Assembly: GCA_033558025.1 (NCBI GenBank)
Contig: JAUCEF010000085.1
Span: 1-23,087 of the forward strand
DNA: 23,087 bases
Direction of reading: 5' to 3'
DNA from: Phytophthora sp. 'mugwort'
Lineage: Eukaryota; Oomycota; Peronosporomycetes; Peronosporales; Peronosporaceae
Part shown: one piece after another, positions 7,974-15,899 of the stretch
Layout: every line of letters starts with the position of its first letter
How positions within the stretch are numbered: position 1 is the first letter of the stretch
The notes under the pieces: generated by a model
What the model saw: the letters and a program-made list of their open reading frames with translations, nothing else
What the model was told of the DNA's origin: nothing
The model's database searches: none
Translations under genes and position numbers: made by a program

Positions 7974-8642
7974 ATGAAAAAATTAAAAAAACAAAAAACA
8001 AATAATTTATCAAATTATCAACAATTTTTAAAAAATAATTATTTAAAAAAAAAAAAATTTAAATTAAAAAATATTTTATTTGAAAATCCAATTTTATTTA
8101 ATAATTTAAATTTAGAATCTTATGTAATTGAATTTAATAATTATGAAAACATTTATTTACCTTTTACTTTAATAAAAATAGATAAAATTTCAACAATTGC
8201 TATAAAATATGAAAATATTATATTATTTAATTATGATTTAACTTATAATATATTACATCAATTTAATAAAATAATGCTTCAAAATATTTTAATAAAAAAA
8301 AATAATTCAATAAAAGGTCGTTTACTTGGTGGAAATTGGAATAATAAAAAAATTTTTATTTCAATTTTAGGATTTATTTTTTCTATAAAACCTATTAATT
8401 TAAATAATGCTTTAAATTATAAAAAAAAATTTTATTTTAATAAATATAATAAAAAAGGTTTCTATAAAAGAAGAATTAATTCAACACGTTTAATTAATTG
8501 TTATAAATTAAAATATTTAAATTTTAAAGTTAATAATTTAAATATATTTAAAAAATCAAAAAAAGAATTTTCAAGACTTTCTTATATTCAAACTATTATT
8601 CAAAATCAAAAAATAAAAAATAATAATTTTAAAATAAAATAA
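7974..8642 (+). CDS. Basic hypothetical protein, possibly S1-like (orf222)
   Basis: I do not recognise this 222-residue protein with certainty. It is strongly basic and rich in Lys, Asn, Ile and Leu, like the ribosomal proteins around it, and has no membrane segment. The best-ordered part is near residues 112-140, IKGRLLGGNWNNKKIFISILGFIFSI. The pattern GR-L-GG...K-F-I-I-LGF resembles the beta-strands of an S1 RNA-binding domain (family pattern GxV-x(5)-GGxxVxLxGxxxFLP), so a degenerate mitochondrial Rps1 is possible. The location between rpl16 and atp8, inside a ribosomal protein cluster, also favours a ribosomal role. A stretch KKKFYFNKYNKKGFYKRRIN may bind RNA. The product name is inference. 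Confidence 0.6.
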   Translation: MKKLKKQKTNNLSNYQQFLKNNYLKKKKFKLKNILFENPILFNNLNLESYVIEFNNYENIYLPFTLIKIDKISTIAIKYENIILFNYDLTYNILHQFNKIMLQNILIKKNNSIKGRLLGGNWNNKKIFISILGFIFSIKPINLNNALNYKKKFYFNKYNKKGFYKRRINSTRLINCYKLKYLNFKVNNLNIFKKSKKEFSRLSYIQTIIQNQKIKNNNFKIK

Positions 8643-8703
8643 AAATAAAAGTGTTCTTTCAAGAAAAATATATGTTGAAGAAATAAAAATTTATTATAAA
8701 ATT

Positions 8704-9096
8704 ATGCCACAATTCGATCAATTTTCATTTTTTAATCAAGTTTCTTGGTTTTTATTTTTTTTTTTTAATTTTTATTTTTTTATTACTTATTTTTTTTTAC
8801 CTAAAATTTGTTATAATTTAAAATTTAGAAAAAAAAAAATAATTTTTGATAATAAAAAAAAAAATCAAATTAATTTTGAAAAAAATAATATTATTTATTT
8901 TTTTAATAATTCTTATAAAACTTTTTGTTTTAATTTTGAGTTATTTATAACAAAAAAATTATCTATTTATAAAAAAAATCAAAATATTAAAATACAAAAA
9001 ACTTCAATTTTTAATAAAATATTAAAACAAAAAATTAATTATATTTTAAATAAAAAATTTTTATTATTAAATAAAATTTTTATAAGAATTAATTAA
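8704..9096 (+). CDS. atp8: ATP synthase F0 subunit 8
   Basis: Atp8 (ymf19, the plant orfB family) is a small subunit of the F1F0 ATP synthase membrane sector. The protein begins MPQFDQFSFFNQVSWFLFFF, matching the family's MPQLDxxTFFxQxxW start, followed by one membrane helix (about residues 14-34) and the turn FLPKICYNLKFRKKK. A lysine- and asparagine-rich tail without clear conservation extends to 130 residues, longer than animal Atp8 but usual for protists and plants. Start ATG at 8704, stop TAA; trnK follows after 10 bases. Confidence 0.9.
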   Translation: MPQFDQFSFFNQVSWFLFFFFNFYFFITYFFLPKICYNLKFRKKKIIFDNKKKNQINFEKNNIIYFFNNSYKTFCFNFELFITKKLSIYKKNQNIKIQKTSIFNKILKQKINYILNKKFLLLNKIFIRIN

Positions 9097-9106
9097 TTTT
9101 TTAAAT

Positions 9107-9179
9107 AAGTGTATAGCTCAGCTGGTAGAGCACCGGACTTTTAATCTGATGGTCTTGGGTTCAAATCCCAATACACTTA
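9107..9179 (+). tRNA. trnK(uuu): tRNA-Lys(UUU)
   Basis: Acceptor AAGTGTA/TACACTT, D-arm GCTCAGCTGGTAGAGC, anticodon loop CTTTTAA giving anticodon TTT, T-arm TTGGG-TTCAAAT-CCCAA. The outer anticodon-stem pair is a C-A mismatch. Confidence 0.95.
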
Positions 9180-9181
9180 TT

Positions 9182-9254
9182 GGGGATATATTTCAACTGG
9201 TAGAAAGTATGTTTTGCAAATATAATGTTATCGGTTCGAATCCGATTATCTCCA
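9182..9254 (+). tRNA. trnA(ugc): tRNA-Ala(UGC)
   Basis: Acceptor GGGGATA/TATCTCC, anticodon arm TATGT-TTTGCAA-ATATA giving anticodon TGC, T-arm ATCGG-TTCGAAT-CCGAT. It lies 2 bases after trnK. Confidence 0.92.
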
Positions 9255-9280
9255 TATTTATCTTTCTTAAATATAATTTT

Positions 9281-9580
9281 ATGCAAAAAAAAATTAAAAA
9301 AAATATTAAACAACGTAATTTATTTAAAAATTTTGAAAAAAATAGATTAACTTTAAAAATTCTTTCAAAAAATTTAAATATTGAAAAAAATTTAAGATGG
9401 AAATTACAACAAAAGTGGTTTTTTTTCCATCAAAATTCATCAATTACTAGAATTAAAAATGTGTGTGTTTTAACTGGACGTTCTAAAAGTATTTATCGTT
9501 TATTTAAAATATCCAGAATCCAATTACGTAAATTAGCATCAAAAGGGTTTTTACCCGGTATTTCTAAATATAGTTGGTAA
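9281..9580 (+). CDS. rps14: Ribosomal protein S14
   Basis: S14 is a head protein of the small subunit. From the ATG at 9281 the protein has 99 residues, the normal length of the zinc-free form. It shows the central LRWKLQQKWFFF region and the diagnostic C-terminus CVLTGRSKSIYRLFKISR followed by IQLRKLASKGFLPGISKYSW. An in-frame start at 9149 would run through trnK and trnA, so the later ATG is chosen. It begins the run rps14-rps8-rpl6-rps2-rps4. Confidence 0.96.
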   Translation: MQKKIKKNIKQRNLFKNFEKNRLTLKILSKNLNIEKNLRWKLQQKWFFFHQNSSITRIKNVCVLTGRSKSIYRLFKISRIQLRKLASKGFLPGISKYSW

Positions 9581-9587
9581 TTTAATT

Positions 9588-9968
9588 ATGATTATAACAG
9601 ATACTCTTTCCAATTTATTTTCAAAAATAAAAAATGGTTATTTAGTAAAAAAATCAAAAATAGTACAACAAAAATCAAAACAAAGTATAAATATTTTAAA
9701 TATCTTAATTAAAGAAGGTTTTATAAAAAGTTATAAGATAAATTCCAAAAATCAATTAGAGATTTATTTAAAATATAGAAAAAATAAAGCAGTTATTACT
9801 GAAATAAAACGTTTATCAAAACCGGGAAAACGTTTATATATTGCTAATAAGGATTTATATAAAAAAAAAACAGGATTTTATATTCTTTCAACATCTATTG
9901 GTATTTTAACAGATTTACAAGCTAAAAAATTAAATGTTGGTGGTGAATTGATTTGTAAAATTATTTAA
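9588..9968 (+). CDS. rps8: Ribosomal protein S8
   Basis: S8 binds helix 21 of the small rRNA. The 126-residue ORF starts MIITDTLSNLFSKIKNGY, the usual DxxxxxLxxIRNA-like opening, and contains IKRLSKPGKRLYI and the C-terminal TGFYILSTSIGILTDLQAKKLNVGGELIC, matching the family's STSxGxMTDxxAxxxxxGGE. It lies 7 bases after rps14 and 6 bases before rpl6. Confidence 0.95.
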   Translation: MIITDTLSNLFSKIKNGYLVKKSKIVQQKSKQSINILNILIKEGFIKSYKINSKNQLEIYLKYRKNKAVITEIKRLSKPGKRLYIANKDLYKKKTGFYILSTSIGILTDLQAKKLNVGGELICKII

Positions 9969-9974
9969 AAAATT

Positions 9975-10580
9975 ATGATAAAAATAATAAAAAAAAATGT
10001 TAAATTAAAAAATAAAAATTTTTTTAAAAGTTCTTTAGGAAATATTAATTTATTTTTTATTGATAAAACTTTTATTTTTCCAACAGATTTAAAAATTTAT
10101 AGTAATAATAAAATAATTTTTTTTGAAACATCTTTAGGTTTATTATCTTTAACAATAATTAATGATTTATATTTTTTTATAAAAAAAAATAAATTATTAA
10201 TTATTGTTAATAAAAATAAAAAAAAAAAAAGTATTTTAAATTTATACAATAAATTAATAAAAATAAAAATAAAAGGTGTTTTACAAGGTTTTAAAATTAA
10301 TTTAATATTAAAAGGTATAGGTTTTAAAGCTTTTATTGAAAATAATACTTTAATTTTAAAATTAGGTTTTAGTCATAATATTAGAATTCCAATTCCATTA
10401 AATATTGAAATTATTAATCAAACAAATACTTTAATTTTTAGTAGTATCGATTATATTTTTTTACATCAATTTGTACATTATATTAAAAATCATAAAAAAC
10501 CTGAACCATATAAAGGAAAAGGTTTATTATTAAAAAATGAAAAAATTTTACAAAAAGAGGGAAAAAAAAGTAAAAAATAA
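9975..10580 (+). CDS. rpl6: Ribosomal protein L6
   Basis: L6 binds the large rRNA near the factor-binding site. The 201-residue ORF is AT-biased and diverged in its N-terminal half. The second domain is recognisable: GVLQGFKINLILKGIGFKAF near residue 99, LILKLGFSHNIRIPIP near residue 125, and the C-terminal HYIKNHKKPEPYKGKGLL, matching the family's IRxxRxPEPYKGKGI. Start ATG at 9975, stop TAA, between rps8 and rps2. Confidence 0.93.
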   Translation: MIKIIKKNVKLKNKNFFKSSLGNINLFFIDKTFIFPTDLKIYSNNKIIFFETSLGLLSLTIINDLYFFIKKNKLLIIVNKNKKKKSILNLYNKLIKIKIKGVLQGFKINLILKGIGFKAFIENNTLILKLGFSHNIRIPIPLNIEIINQTNTLIFSSIDYIFLHQFVHYIKNHKKPEPYKGKGLLLKNEKILQKEGKKSKK

Positions 10581-10586
10581 TTAAAT

Positions 10587-11180
10587 ATGATACAAAAAAA
10601 AAAAAAAAAACATAATAATATTTTATTAAATTTATTATTTAAATCAAAAAATATGTATGGAGAATCTTTAATAGATACAAATAAAGAATTATTATCTTTT
10701 ATATTTGGAAGTAGACATGATTATACTATAATTAATTTAAAAAATGTTTCATTTTTTTTAAAACGTATATTTAATTTAACTAAAATTATATTAAAAAAAA
10801 ATGAAAAAATTTTAATAATAGGGAATGATAATGAAATTAAATTTTTATTAACTACATCTTTTATAAAAAAAAATCCAAATATCATTTTTTTTACAAAAGA
10901 ATGGGTAAATGGTTTAATTACTAATAAAATTATGAATACAACATTTAATAAGATAATTAATTATTTATTAAAAGAAAATGAAATTAAATTAATTTTAGTT
11001 ATAAAAAGTTCTGTAAAAGATACTTTTTTAAATCAAGAACTTTCTGTTTTAAAAATTCCTACTATTTCATTAGTAAATACAAGTCAAACTATACAAAATA
11101 TTAATTATCCTGTAGTAATGAATTCTAAAAATATTCAATCAATATATACTTTAATGTATTTATTACGTAAAATATTTTAA
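10587..11180 (+). CDS. rps2: Ribosomal protein S2
   Basis: S2 is the last protein added to the small subunit, at its back. The 197-residue ORF is diverged but keeps the S2 pattern: FIFGSRHDYTIINLKNVSFFL near residue 39 (family: xYIFGxRNGxHIIDLxxT), FFTKEWVNGLITN near residue 107 (family: WxGGxLTN) and NQELSVLKIPTISLVNTSQ near residue 151 (family: EAxxLxIPxIAxVDTN). It is shorter than bacterial S2 (about 240), mainly through a missing coiled-coil insertion. It lies between rpl6 and rps4, an order seen in other stramenopile mitochondria. Confidence 0.9.
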   Translation: MIQKKKKKHNNILLNLLFKSKNMYGESLIDTNKELLSFIFGSRHDYTIINLKNVSFFLKRIFNLTKIILKKNEKILIIGNDNEIKFLLTTSFIKKNPNIIFFTKEWVNGLITNKIMNTTFNKIINYLLKENEIKLILVIKSSVKDTFLNQELSVLKIPTISLVNTSQTIQNINYPVVMNSKNIQSIYTLMYLLRKIF

Positions 11181-11188
11181 TAAATAAG

Positions 11189-11650
11189 ATGAATAAATTA
11201 AGACCGAGAAATAAAATATGTTTTCAAAATAATAGGAACATACATAAAAATTTAAACTTATTAAAATTAAAATCAAAAAAATGGAATTTATTTAAAAAAA
11301 AATTAAGATATCGAAAAGAAATAAAACCTGAAAAACGTAAAAAATTTTTTCAAAAAAGATTATTTGAAAAACAACAATTTCGGAATTTTTATGGATGTAT
11401 TCATGAATATCAATTAAAAAATTTATTTCAAAAATTATTAAAAAAAGATAATAAAATAAATATCTTTAAAAAATTTGTAATTTTATTAGAAAGTCGCTTA
11501 GATATAAATCTTGTAAGATTAAAATTAGTTAAAACTATTTTTCAAGCAAAACAATTAATTAATCATAAAAAAATTAAGGTTAATAATAAAATTATAAGTA
11601 AATCTAATTTTATATTACATAAAGGTGATATTATTCATATTATTAAATAA
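11189..11650 (+). CDS. rps4: Ribosomal protein S4, N-terminal part with S4 domain
   Basis: S4 nucleates assembly of the small subunit. This 153-residue ORF holds the basic N-terminal region (LRPRNKICFQNN, then RKEIKPEKRKKFFQKRLFEK), the QFRNFYGCIHEYQLKNLFQ helix region and the S4 RNA-binding domain (LESRLDINLVRLKLVKTIFQ, then AKQLINHKKIKVNNK and HKGDIIHI). It ends at TAA directly after the S4 domain, where bacterial S4 continues for another 50-60 residues. That C-terminal segment is found in the next ORF (11653-12369) in another frame. The protein is therefore probably a two-piece Rps4, or the two ORFs are joined by frameshifting. Confidence 0.93.
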   Translation: MNKLRPRNKICFQNNRNIHKNLNLLKLKSKKWNLFKKKLRYRKEIKPEKRKKFFQKRLFEKQQFRNFYGCIHEYQLKNLFQKLLKKDNKINIFKKFVILLESRLDINLVRLKLVKTIFQAKQLINHKKIKVNNKIISKSNFILHKGDIIHIIK

Positions 11651-11652
11651 AT

Positions 11653-12369
11653 ATGCAAAAGGATAATAAAAATTTTCAAAGAAATAAAAATTCTCAAAAA
11701 AACGAGGGTTTTCAAAAAAATAGAAATTTTCAAAAAAATAAAAATTCTCAAAAAAACGAAGATTTTCAAAGAACTAGAAATTTTCAAAAAAACGAAGATT
11801 TTCAAAGAACTAGAAATTTTCAAAAAAATGAAGGTTTTCAAAGAACTAGAAATTTTCAAAAAAATGAAGGTTTTCAAAAAAATAGAAATTTTCAAAAAAA
11901 TGAAGGTTTTCAAAAAAATAGAAATTTTCAAAAAAATGAAGGTTTTCAAAAAAATAGAAATTTTCAAAAAAATAGAAATTTTCAAAAAAATGAAGGTTTT
12001 CAAAAAAATAGAAATTTTCAAAAAAATGAAGGTTTTCAAAGAACTAGAAATTTTCAAAAAAATAATAGTTTGAAAGGAGATAAAAAATTTTATAAACAGC
12101 ATTTTAATCAAGAAAAGAATAAATATTCTTCTTCTTATAAACGTTATAATAAATATCCTTATCAAAAAAATAACAAATATTCTTATAAAAATAATATTTA
12201 TTATATTTTAGGTGAAAAAAAACCATCAAAACCTTTAATAACTTCTTATTTACATAGAAATAAAAAAATAAAAACAGGTATGTTTTTTAAAGAACCTTCT
12301 TATAAAACAATTTTATATCCTTTTCATTTAAATTTAAAATTAATTAATGAATATTTGAAAAAAAAATAA
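11653..12369 (+). CDS. rps4: Repeat-bearing ORF with the C-terminal segment of ribosomal protein S4
   Basis: This 238-residue ORF begins with an ATG 2 bases after the rps4 stop. Residues 7-138 are 22 hexapeptides alternating NFQKNE and GFQKNR types. Residues 139-195 are a Lys/Asn/Tyr-rich linker. The last 43 residues look like the end of S4: SYLHRNKKIKTGMFF aligns with the bacterial WLEVDxxKMxGxF element, YPFHLN with the YPVxMxP stretch of alpha-proteobacterial S4, and the terminal LKLINEYLKKK with the xLxVExYSR end. These residues occur in the order and spacing expected for the piece missing from the upstream ORF. I see this resemblance directly; that the product is part of the ribosome is inferred. 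Confidence 0.75.
   Translation: MQKDNKNFQRNKNSQKNEGFQKNRNFQKNKNSQKNEDFQRTRNFQKNEDFQRTRNFQKNEGFQRTRNFQKNEGFQKNRNFQKNEGFQKNRNFQKNEGFQKNRNFQKNRNFQKNEGFQKNRNFQKNEGFQRTRNFQKNNSLKGDKKFYKQHFNQEKNKYSSSYKRYNKYPYQKNNKYSYKNNIYYILGEKKPSKPLITSYLHRNKKIKTGMFFKEPSYKTILYPFHLNLKLINEYLKKK
11671..12066 (+). repeat. 22 tandem copies of an 18-base coding unit
   Basis: Twenty-two in-frame 18-base units encode hexapeptides of the form (N/G/D)(F/S)Q(K/R)(N/T)(E/R/K), mostly alternating so that the higher-order period is 36 bases (12 residues). Each unit centres on TTTCAAAAAAAT-like DNA. The central copies are nearly identical, which indicates recent expansion by slippage or unequal exchange, while the edges are more diverged. 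All unit lengths are multiples of 3, so the reading frame is preserved. Confidence 0.95.
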
Positions 12370-13993
12370 AAATTTAAACCATTTATATGGTTTAAGTATA
12401 AATAATAATAAAAGCATTAAGTGGATGCCTTGGCATTAATTTGATTTTTAGGACGTAAAAAATGCGAAAAGTTTTATTAAATAATATTTTATTTTGAAAT
12501 AAAAATTTCCTAAAGAAAACTTTTTTTTTGTGAAAATTTTAAAAACAGTGAATTGAAATATCTAAGTAACTGTTAAAAAAATCAAACGAGATTCCGTTAG
12601 TAATGACGAGTGAAAATGGAAATTAGGTTTATAAAAATAAAAAAATATTTGAAAAATTTTGAAAAATTTACTTAAAAAGGTGAAAGTCCTGTAGAATAAT
12701 AATTGTTTTTATAATAGTAAAAAGGGTTATGTGTAAGCCTTTTTGAATATTGGGGAACCACCCTCAAAACCTTTTAAAAATTAATGATCGATAGTGGACA
12801 AGTACTGTAAAGGAAAGGTGAAAAAGAACTTTTGAGTTTGAAATAATTCTGAAACTTAATGTTAACAATCAATTGAAACTTTTTTAAAAAGTAACAGTGT
12901 ACCTTTTGCATAATGGGCCAGCAAGTTTATTTTTATAGCAAGCTTAATTTAATAAAGTAGGCGTAGATAAATCAAGTTTTAAAAAGCTTTTTAGTTATAT
13001 AAATAAGACCCGAAACTGAGTGATCTAACCATGAACAGATTGAAAAATAGGTAAAACTATTTGAAGGATCGAACTCACATATGTGGCAAAATATGGAGAT
13101 GATTTGTGGTTAGGAGTGAAAGGCTAATCAAACTCAGAGATAGCTGGTTTTCCGCGAAATCTATTGAAGTAGAGCATTTAAAATCTTTTTTTGGGGTAGA
13201 GCACTCATTGAGCTAGGGGGTGTAAAAACTTACTGAATTCTTGGAAACTCCGAATACAAAAAAAAGTAATTTAAATAGACAGACATTAGGCGCTAAGGTC
13301 TTTTGTCAAAAGGGAAACAGCCCAGATTGATCGCTAAGGTCTCTAAATAATATTCTAAGTGAAAAAGGAAGTGAAAAAATGATTACAACCCATAGGTAGG
13401 CTTGGAAGCAGCCATCCTTTAAAGAAAGCGTAATAGCTCATTGGTCTAGTTTTTTTGCGCCTAAAATGTATCGAGACTTAAGAAATTTACCGAAGCGGCA
13501 AGTTTTATTTTTAATAAAACGGTAGCGGAACATTCTGTATGTTAATAAAGATATATTGTGAAATATGTTGAAGATATCAGAAAAGAAAATGCTGGCATTA
13601 GTAACAAAAAATAACGAATATAAATCGTTATCACCGTAAATCCAAGGGTTTCTATGTTAAGATGTATTACATAGAGTGAAACGGCCCCTAAGAAAGATTT
13701 GACGAAAGCAGATTTTGATGGGATAATTTTTAAATTAAATTTTTTTAAAAAAGTGACAAAAATTTTTAATTTTTCAGGAAATAGCTTTTTTAATTAAAAA
13801 CCGTACCCTAAACCGACACAGGTGGATAGGTCGAGTAGACTAAGGTGAATGAGAGAACTATATTGAAGGAACTCGGCAAAATGACTTTGTAACTTCGGGA
13901 TAAAAAGTACCTAATTATTTTTAATAATTAGGTGTCACAAAATAGGGGGTTGCGACTGTTTAATAAAAACTTAGGACTCTGCTAAATGGTAAC

Positions 13994-14031
<38 letters not shown>

Positions 14032-14089
14032 ATTAAAAGGAAATGTTTGCGCATTAAATGGAAGTCCCAGTAAACGGCGGCCGTAACTC

Positions 14090-14146
<57 letters not shown>

Positions 14147-14582
14147 TGTAACGACATCCCCGCTGTCTCCAATATAGACTCAGTGAATTTGAATTATCCG
14201 TGAAGATGCGGATTTTCTATAGTTAGACGGAAAGACCCCGTGAACCTTTACTACATCTTTATATTGTTATTTTATCTAATATGTGTAGTATAAGTGGTAA
14301 TCTTTTAAACCTTTACGCTAGTAAATTGTATAGATATTCTTGAAATACCACTCTTATTAAAATAAATAACTAATATTTTTTAAATAGACATTGTATGGTT
14401 GGTAGTTTGACTGGGGCGGTCACCTCCTAAAGAGTAACGGAGGTGTACAAAGGTAAGCTCAAATTGGATAATATTATCAATTGTAGAGCATAATGGTAAA
14501 AGCTTGCTTGACTGTAAGATAGACATATCAAACAGGGACGAAAGTCGGTCATAGTGATCCGATAATTCTTTGTGGAAAGATT

Positions 14583-14625
<43 letters not shown>

Positions 14626-14703
14626 GACTCCTAAGAGCTCCTATCGACGGAGTCGTTTGGCACCTCGATGTCGACTCATCACATCCTGGAGCTGAAGAAG
14701 GTT

Positions 14704-14743
<40 letters not shown>

Positions 14744-15045
14744 TTGGGTTTAGAACGTCGTGAGACAGTTTGGTTCCTATCTTCTATAGATATTTTGAAA
14801 AATGCAAGAATCTAACTCTAGTACGAGAGGACCGAGAAGGGTAAATCTCTGGTGTATCGGTTGTTGAGAGGCATAGCCGAGTAGCTAAATTTATTTTGGA
14901 TAATTACTGAAAGCATCTAAGTAAGAAACCATTCTTAAAAATTTTTCATATAAAAACTGTAAAAGATGATTACATTAATAGGTTTTAAGTATAAGTATTG
15001 TAAAATATTTAGCTTAAAAATACTAAAAGTTTTAAAAATTAAAAT
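12370..15045 (+). rRNA. rnl: Large subunit (23S-like) ribosomal RNA
   Basis: Conserved 23S landmarks run in order: GTGGATGCCTTGGC near 12420; GACCCGAAACTGAGTGATC near 13005; CACCTGCCCGGTGCTGGAAG near 14010; GACGGTCCTAAGGTAGCGAA near 14090; AGACGGAAAGACCCCGTG near 14226; GGGGATAACAGGCTGATGAC near 14610; and the sarcin-ricin loop AGTACGAGAGGACC near 14819. Both ends are estimates: the 5' end lies just after the preceding ORF and the 3' end just before trnN, with the AAATTTAAACC-like start able to pair with the AGTTTTAAAAATT-like end. I see no intron. The gene is uninterrupted and about 2.7 kb long. Confidence 0.96.
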
Positions 15046-15053
15046 ATAATTAT

Positions 15054-15125
15054 TTCTTTGTAGCTCAACGGTAGAGCAAATGGCTGTTAACCATTAGGTT
15101 GTAGGTTCAAATCCTATCAAAGAAG
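15054..15125 (+). tRNA. trnN(guu): tRNA-Asn(GUU)
   Basis: Acceptor TTCTTTG/CAAAGAA, D-arm GCTCAACGGTAGAGC, anticodon arm AATGG-CTGTTAA-CCATT giving anticodon GTT, T-arm GTAGG-TTCAAAT-CCTAT. It is the first of five tRNAs after rnl. Confidence 0.95.
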
Positions 15126-15137
15126 TTTTATATTTTA

Positions 15138-15226
15138 GGTCGAATAGCCAAGTCAGGTTTAAGGCAGTAGTTTGCTAAACTATCAGTTAATTTATTAACT
15201 CGTGGGTTCAAATCCCACTTCGACTT
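15138..15226 (+). tRNA. trnS(gcu): tRNA-Ser(GCU)
   Basis: Class II tRNA of 89 bases: acceptor GGTCGAA/TTCGACT, anticodon arm GTAGT-TTGCTAA-ACTAT giving anticodon GCT, a long variable arm (AGTTAA...TTAACT hairpin) and T-arm GTGGG-TTCAAAT-CCCAC. Confidence 0.94.
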
Positions 15227-15250
15227 ATTTTATTAATAAAGTATTAATAA

Positions 15251-15322
15251 GATGATGTAGTTTAATGGTAGAGCGTGGGAATCATAATCCTAATGTTGTA
15301 GGTTCAAATCCTACCATCATTA
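15251..15322 (+). tRNA. trnM(cau): tRNA-Met(CAU), probably the elongator
   Basis: Acceptor GATGATG/CATCATT, anticodon arm TGGGA-ATCATAA-TCCTA giving anticodon CAT, T-arm GTAGG-TTCAAAT-CCTAC. It lacks the initiator features of the CAU tRNA at 15428, so elongator Met is the best assignment; an exchange of roles with the CAU tRNA at 7879 cannot be excluded. Confidence 0.82.
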
Positions 15323-15334
15323 ATTATCTTTAAA

Positions 15335-15409
15335 CGGAAGGTAGCATAGTCTGGCTAATGCGTCTGTTTTGGGAACAGAAGATCAAAGGTTCAAATCCTT
15401 TTCTTCCGA
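15335..15409 (+). tRNA. trnP(ugg): tRNA-Pro(UGG)
   Basis: Acceptor CGGAAGG/TCTTCCG, anticodon arm TCTGT-TTTGGGA-ACAGA giving anticodon TGG, T-arm AAAGG-TTCAAAT-CCTTT. Confidence 0.94.
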
Positions 15410-15427
15410 AAAAGGAAGAAAATATAA

Positions 15428-15499
15428 GATGAGATAGAGTAATAGGTAACTTATCAGGCTCATAATCTGAAGATGTAGGTTCAAATCCTACTCTCATCA
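15428..15499 (+). tRNA. trnfM(cau): Initiator tRNA-fMet(CAU)
   Basis: Acceptor GATGAGA/TCTCATC, anticodon arm TCAGG-CTCATAA-TCTGA giving anticodon CAT, T-arm GTAGG-TTCAAAT-CCTAC. The stretch TAGAG-AAT-GGTAACT-ATCAGGCTCAT closely resembles the initiator tRNA of plant mitochondria, which identifies it as the initiator. Its pair 1-72 is a standard G-C rather than the bacterial mismatch. Confidence 0.88.
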
Positions 15500-15521
15500 T
15501 TTTAAAATTAATATATAATTT

Positions 15522-15893
15522 ATGATTCAAATTCAAACTAAATTAAAAGTAAATGATAATAGTGGTATTAAAATAGGACAATGTATAAAAATTTATAAAA
15601 AAAAAATTGGAAAAATTGGGGATACAATTTTAATTTCTGCTAAAAAATTACGTTTAAATCAAAAAAAAAAAATTAAAATAATTAAAGGAGATTTATTTAA
15701 AGCTTTAATTATACATACAACATATCAAAAAAAAAGTACAATAGGTAATATAATAAAATTTGATAAAAATTGTATAATTATTTTAAATAATCAAAATAAA
15801 CCCCTAGGAACACGTATATTTGGTCCGATTACTTCTGAATTTCGGAAGAAAAAAAATTTCAAAATATTAGCATTAGCTTCAAATATTTTATAA
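15522..15893 (+). CDS. rpl14: Ribosomal protein L14
   Basis: L14 lies at the subunit interface of the large subunit. The 123-residue ORF is full length and starts MIQIQTKLKVNDNSGIKIGQ, matching the family's MIQxxTxLxVADNSGA opening. Later landmarks are IGDTILISAKK, a KALIIHTTYQ strand, and GTRIFGPITSEFRKK near the C-terminus, matching GTRIFGPVxRELR. Start ATG at 15522. With rpl5, 6 bases downstream, it keeps the ancestral order, but the pair is separated from rpl16 by nearly 8 kb including rnl. Confidence 0.96.
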   Translation: MIQIQTKLKVNDNSGIKIGQCIKIYKKKIGKIGDTILISAKKLRLNQKKKIKIIKGDLFKALIIHTTYQKKSTIGNIIKFDKNCIIILNNQNKPLGTRIFGPITSEFRKKKNFKILALASNIL

Positions 15894-15899
15894 AAATAT

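Noticed and set aside
9149..9280. N-terminal extension of rps14
   Set aside because: It lies in trnK and trnA and is not S14-like; the ATG at 9281 gives the normal S14 length.
11828..12073. Plus-strand ORF (81 residues) with KKIEIFKKMKVF repeats
   Set aside because: Another frame of the same tandem repeat, inside the larger ORF, with no conserved part.
11635..12165. Long minus-strand ORF (176 residues) with FLKIS/FIFLK repeats
   Set aside because: It is the antisense shadow of the hexapeptide repeat; an 18-base unit free of stops in one frame stays open in others as well.
15330..15536. Minus-strand ORF (68 residues)
   Set aside because: It runs through trnP and trnfM and ends in rpl14; its residues are antisense of tRNA sequence.
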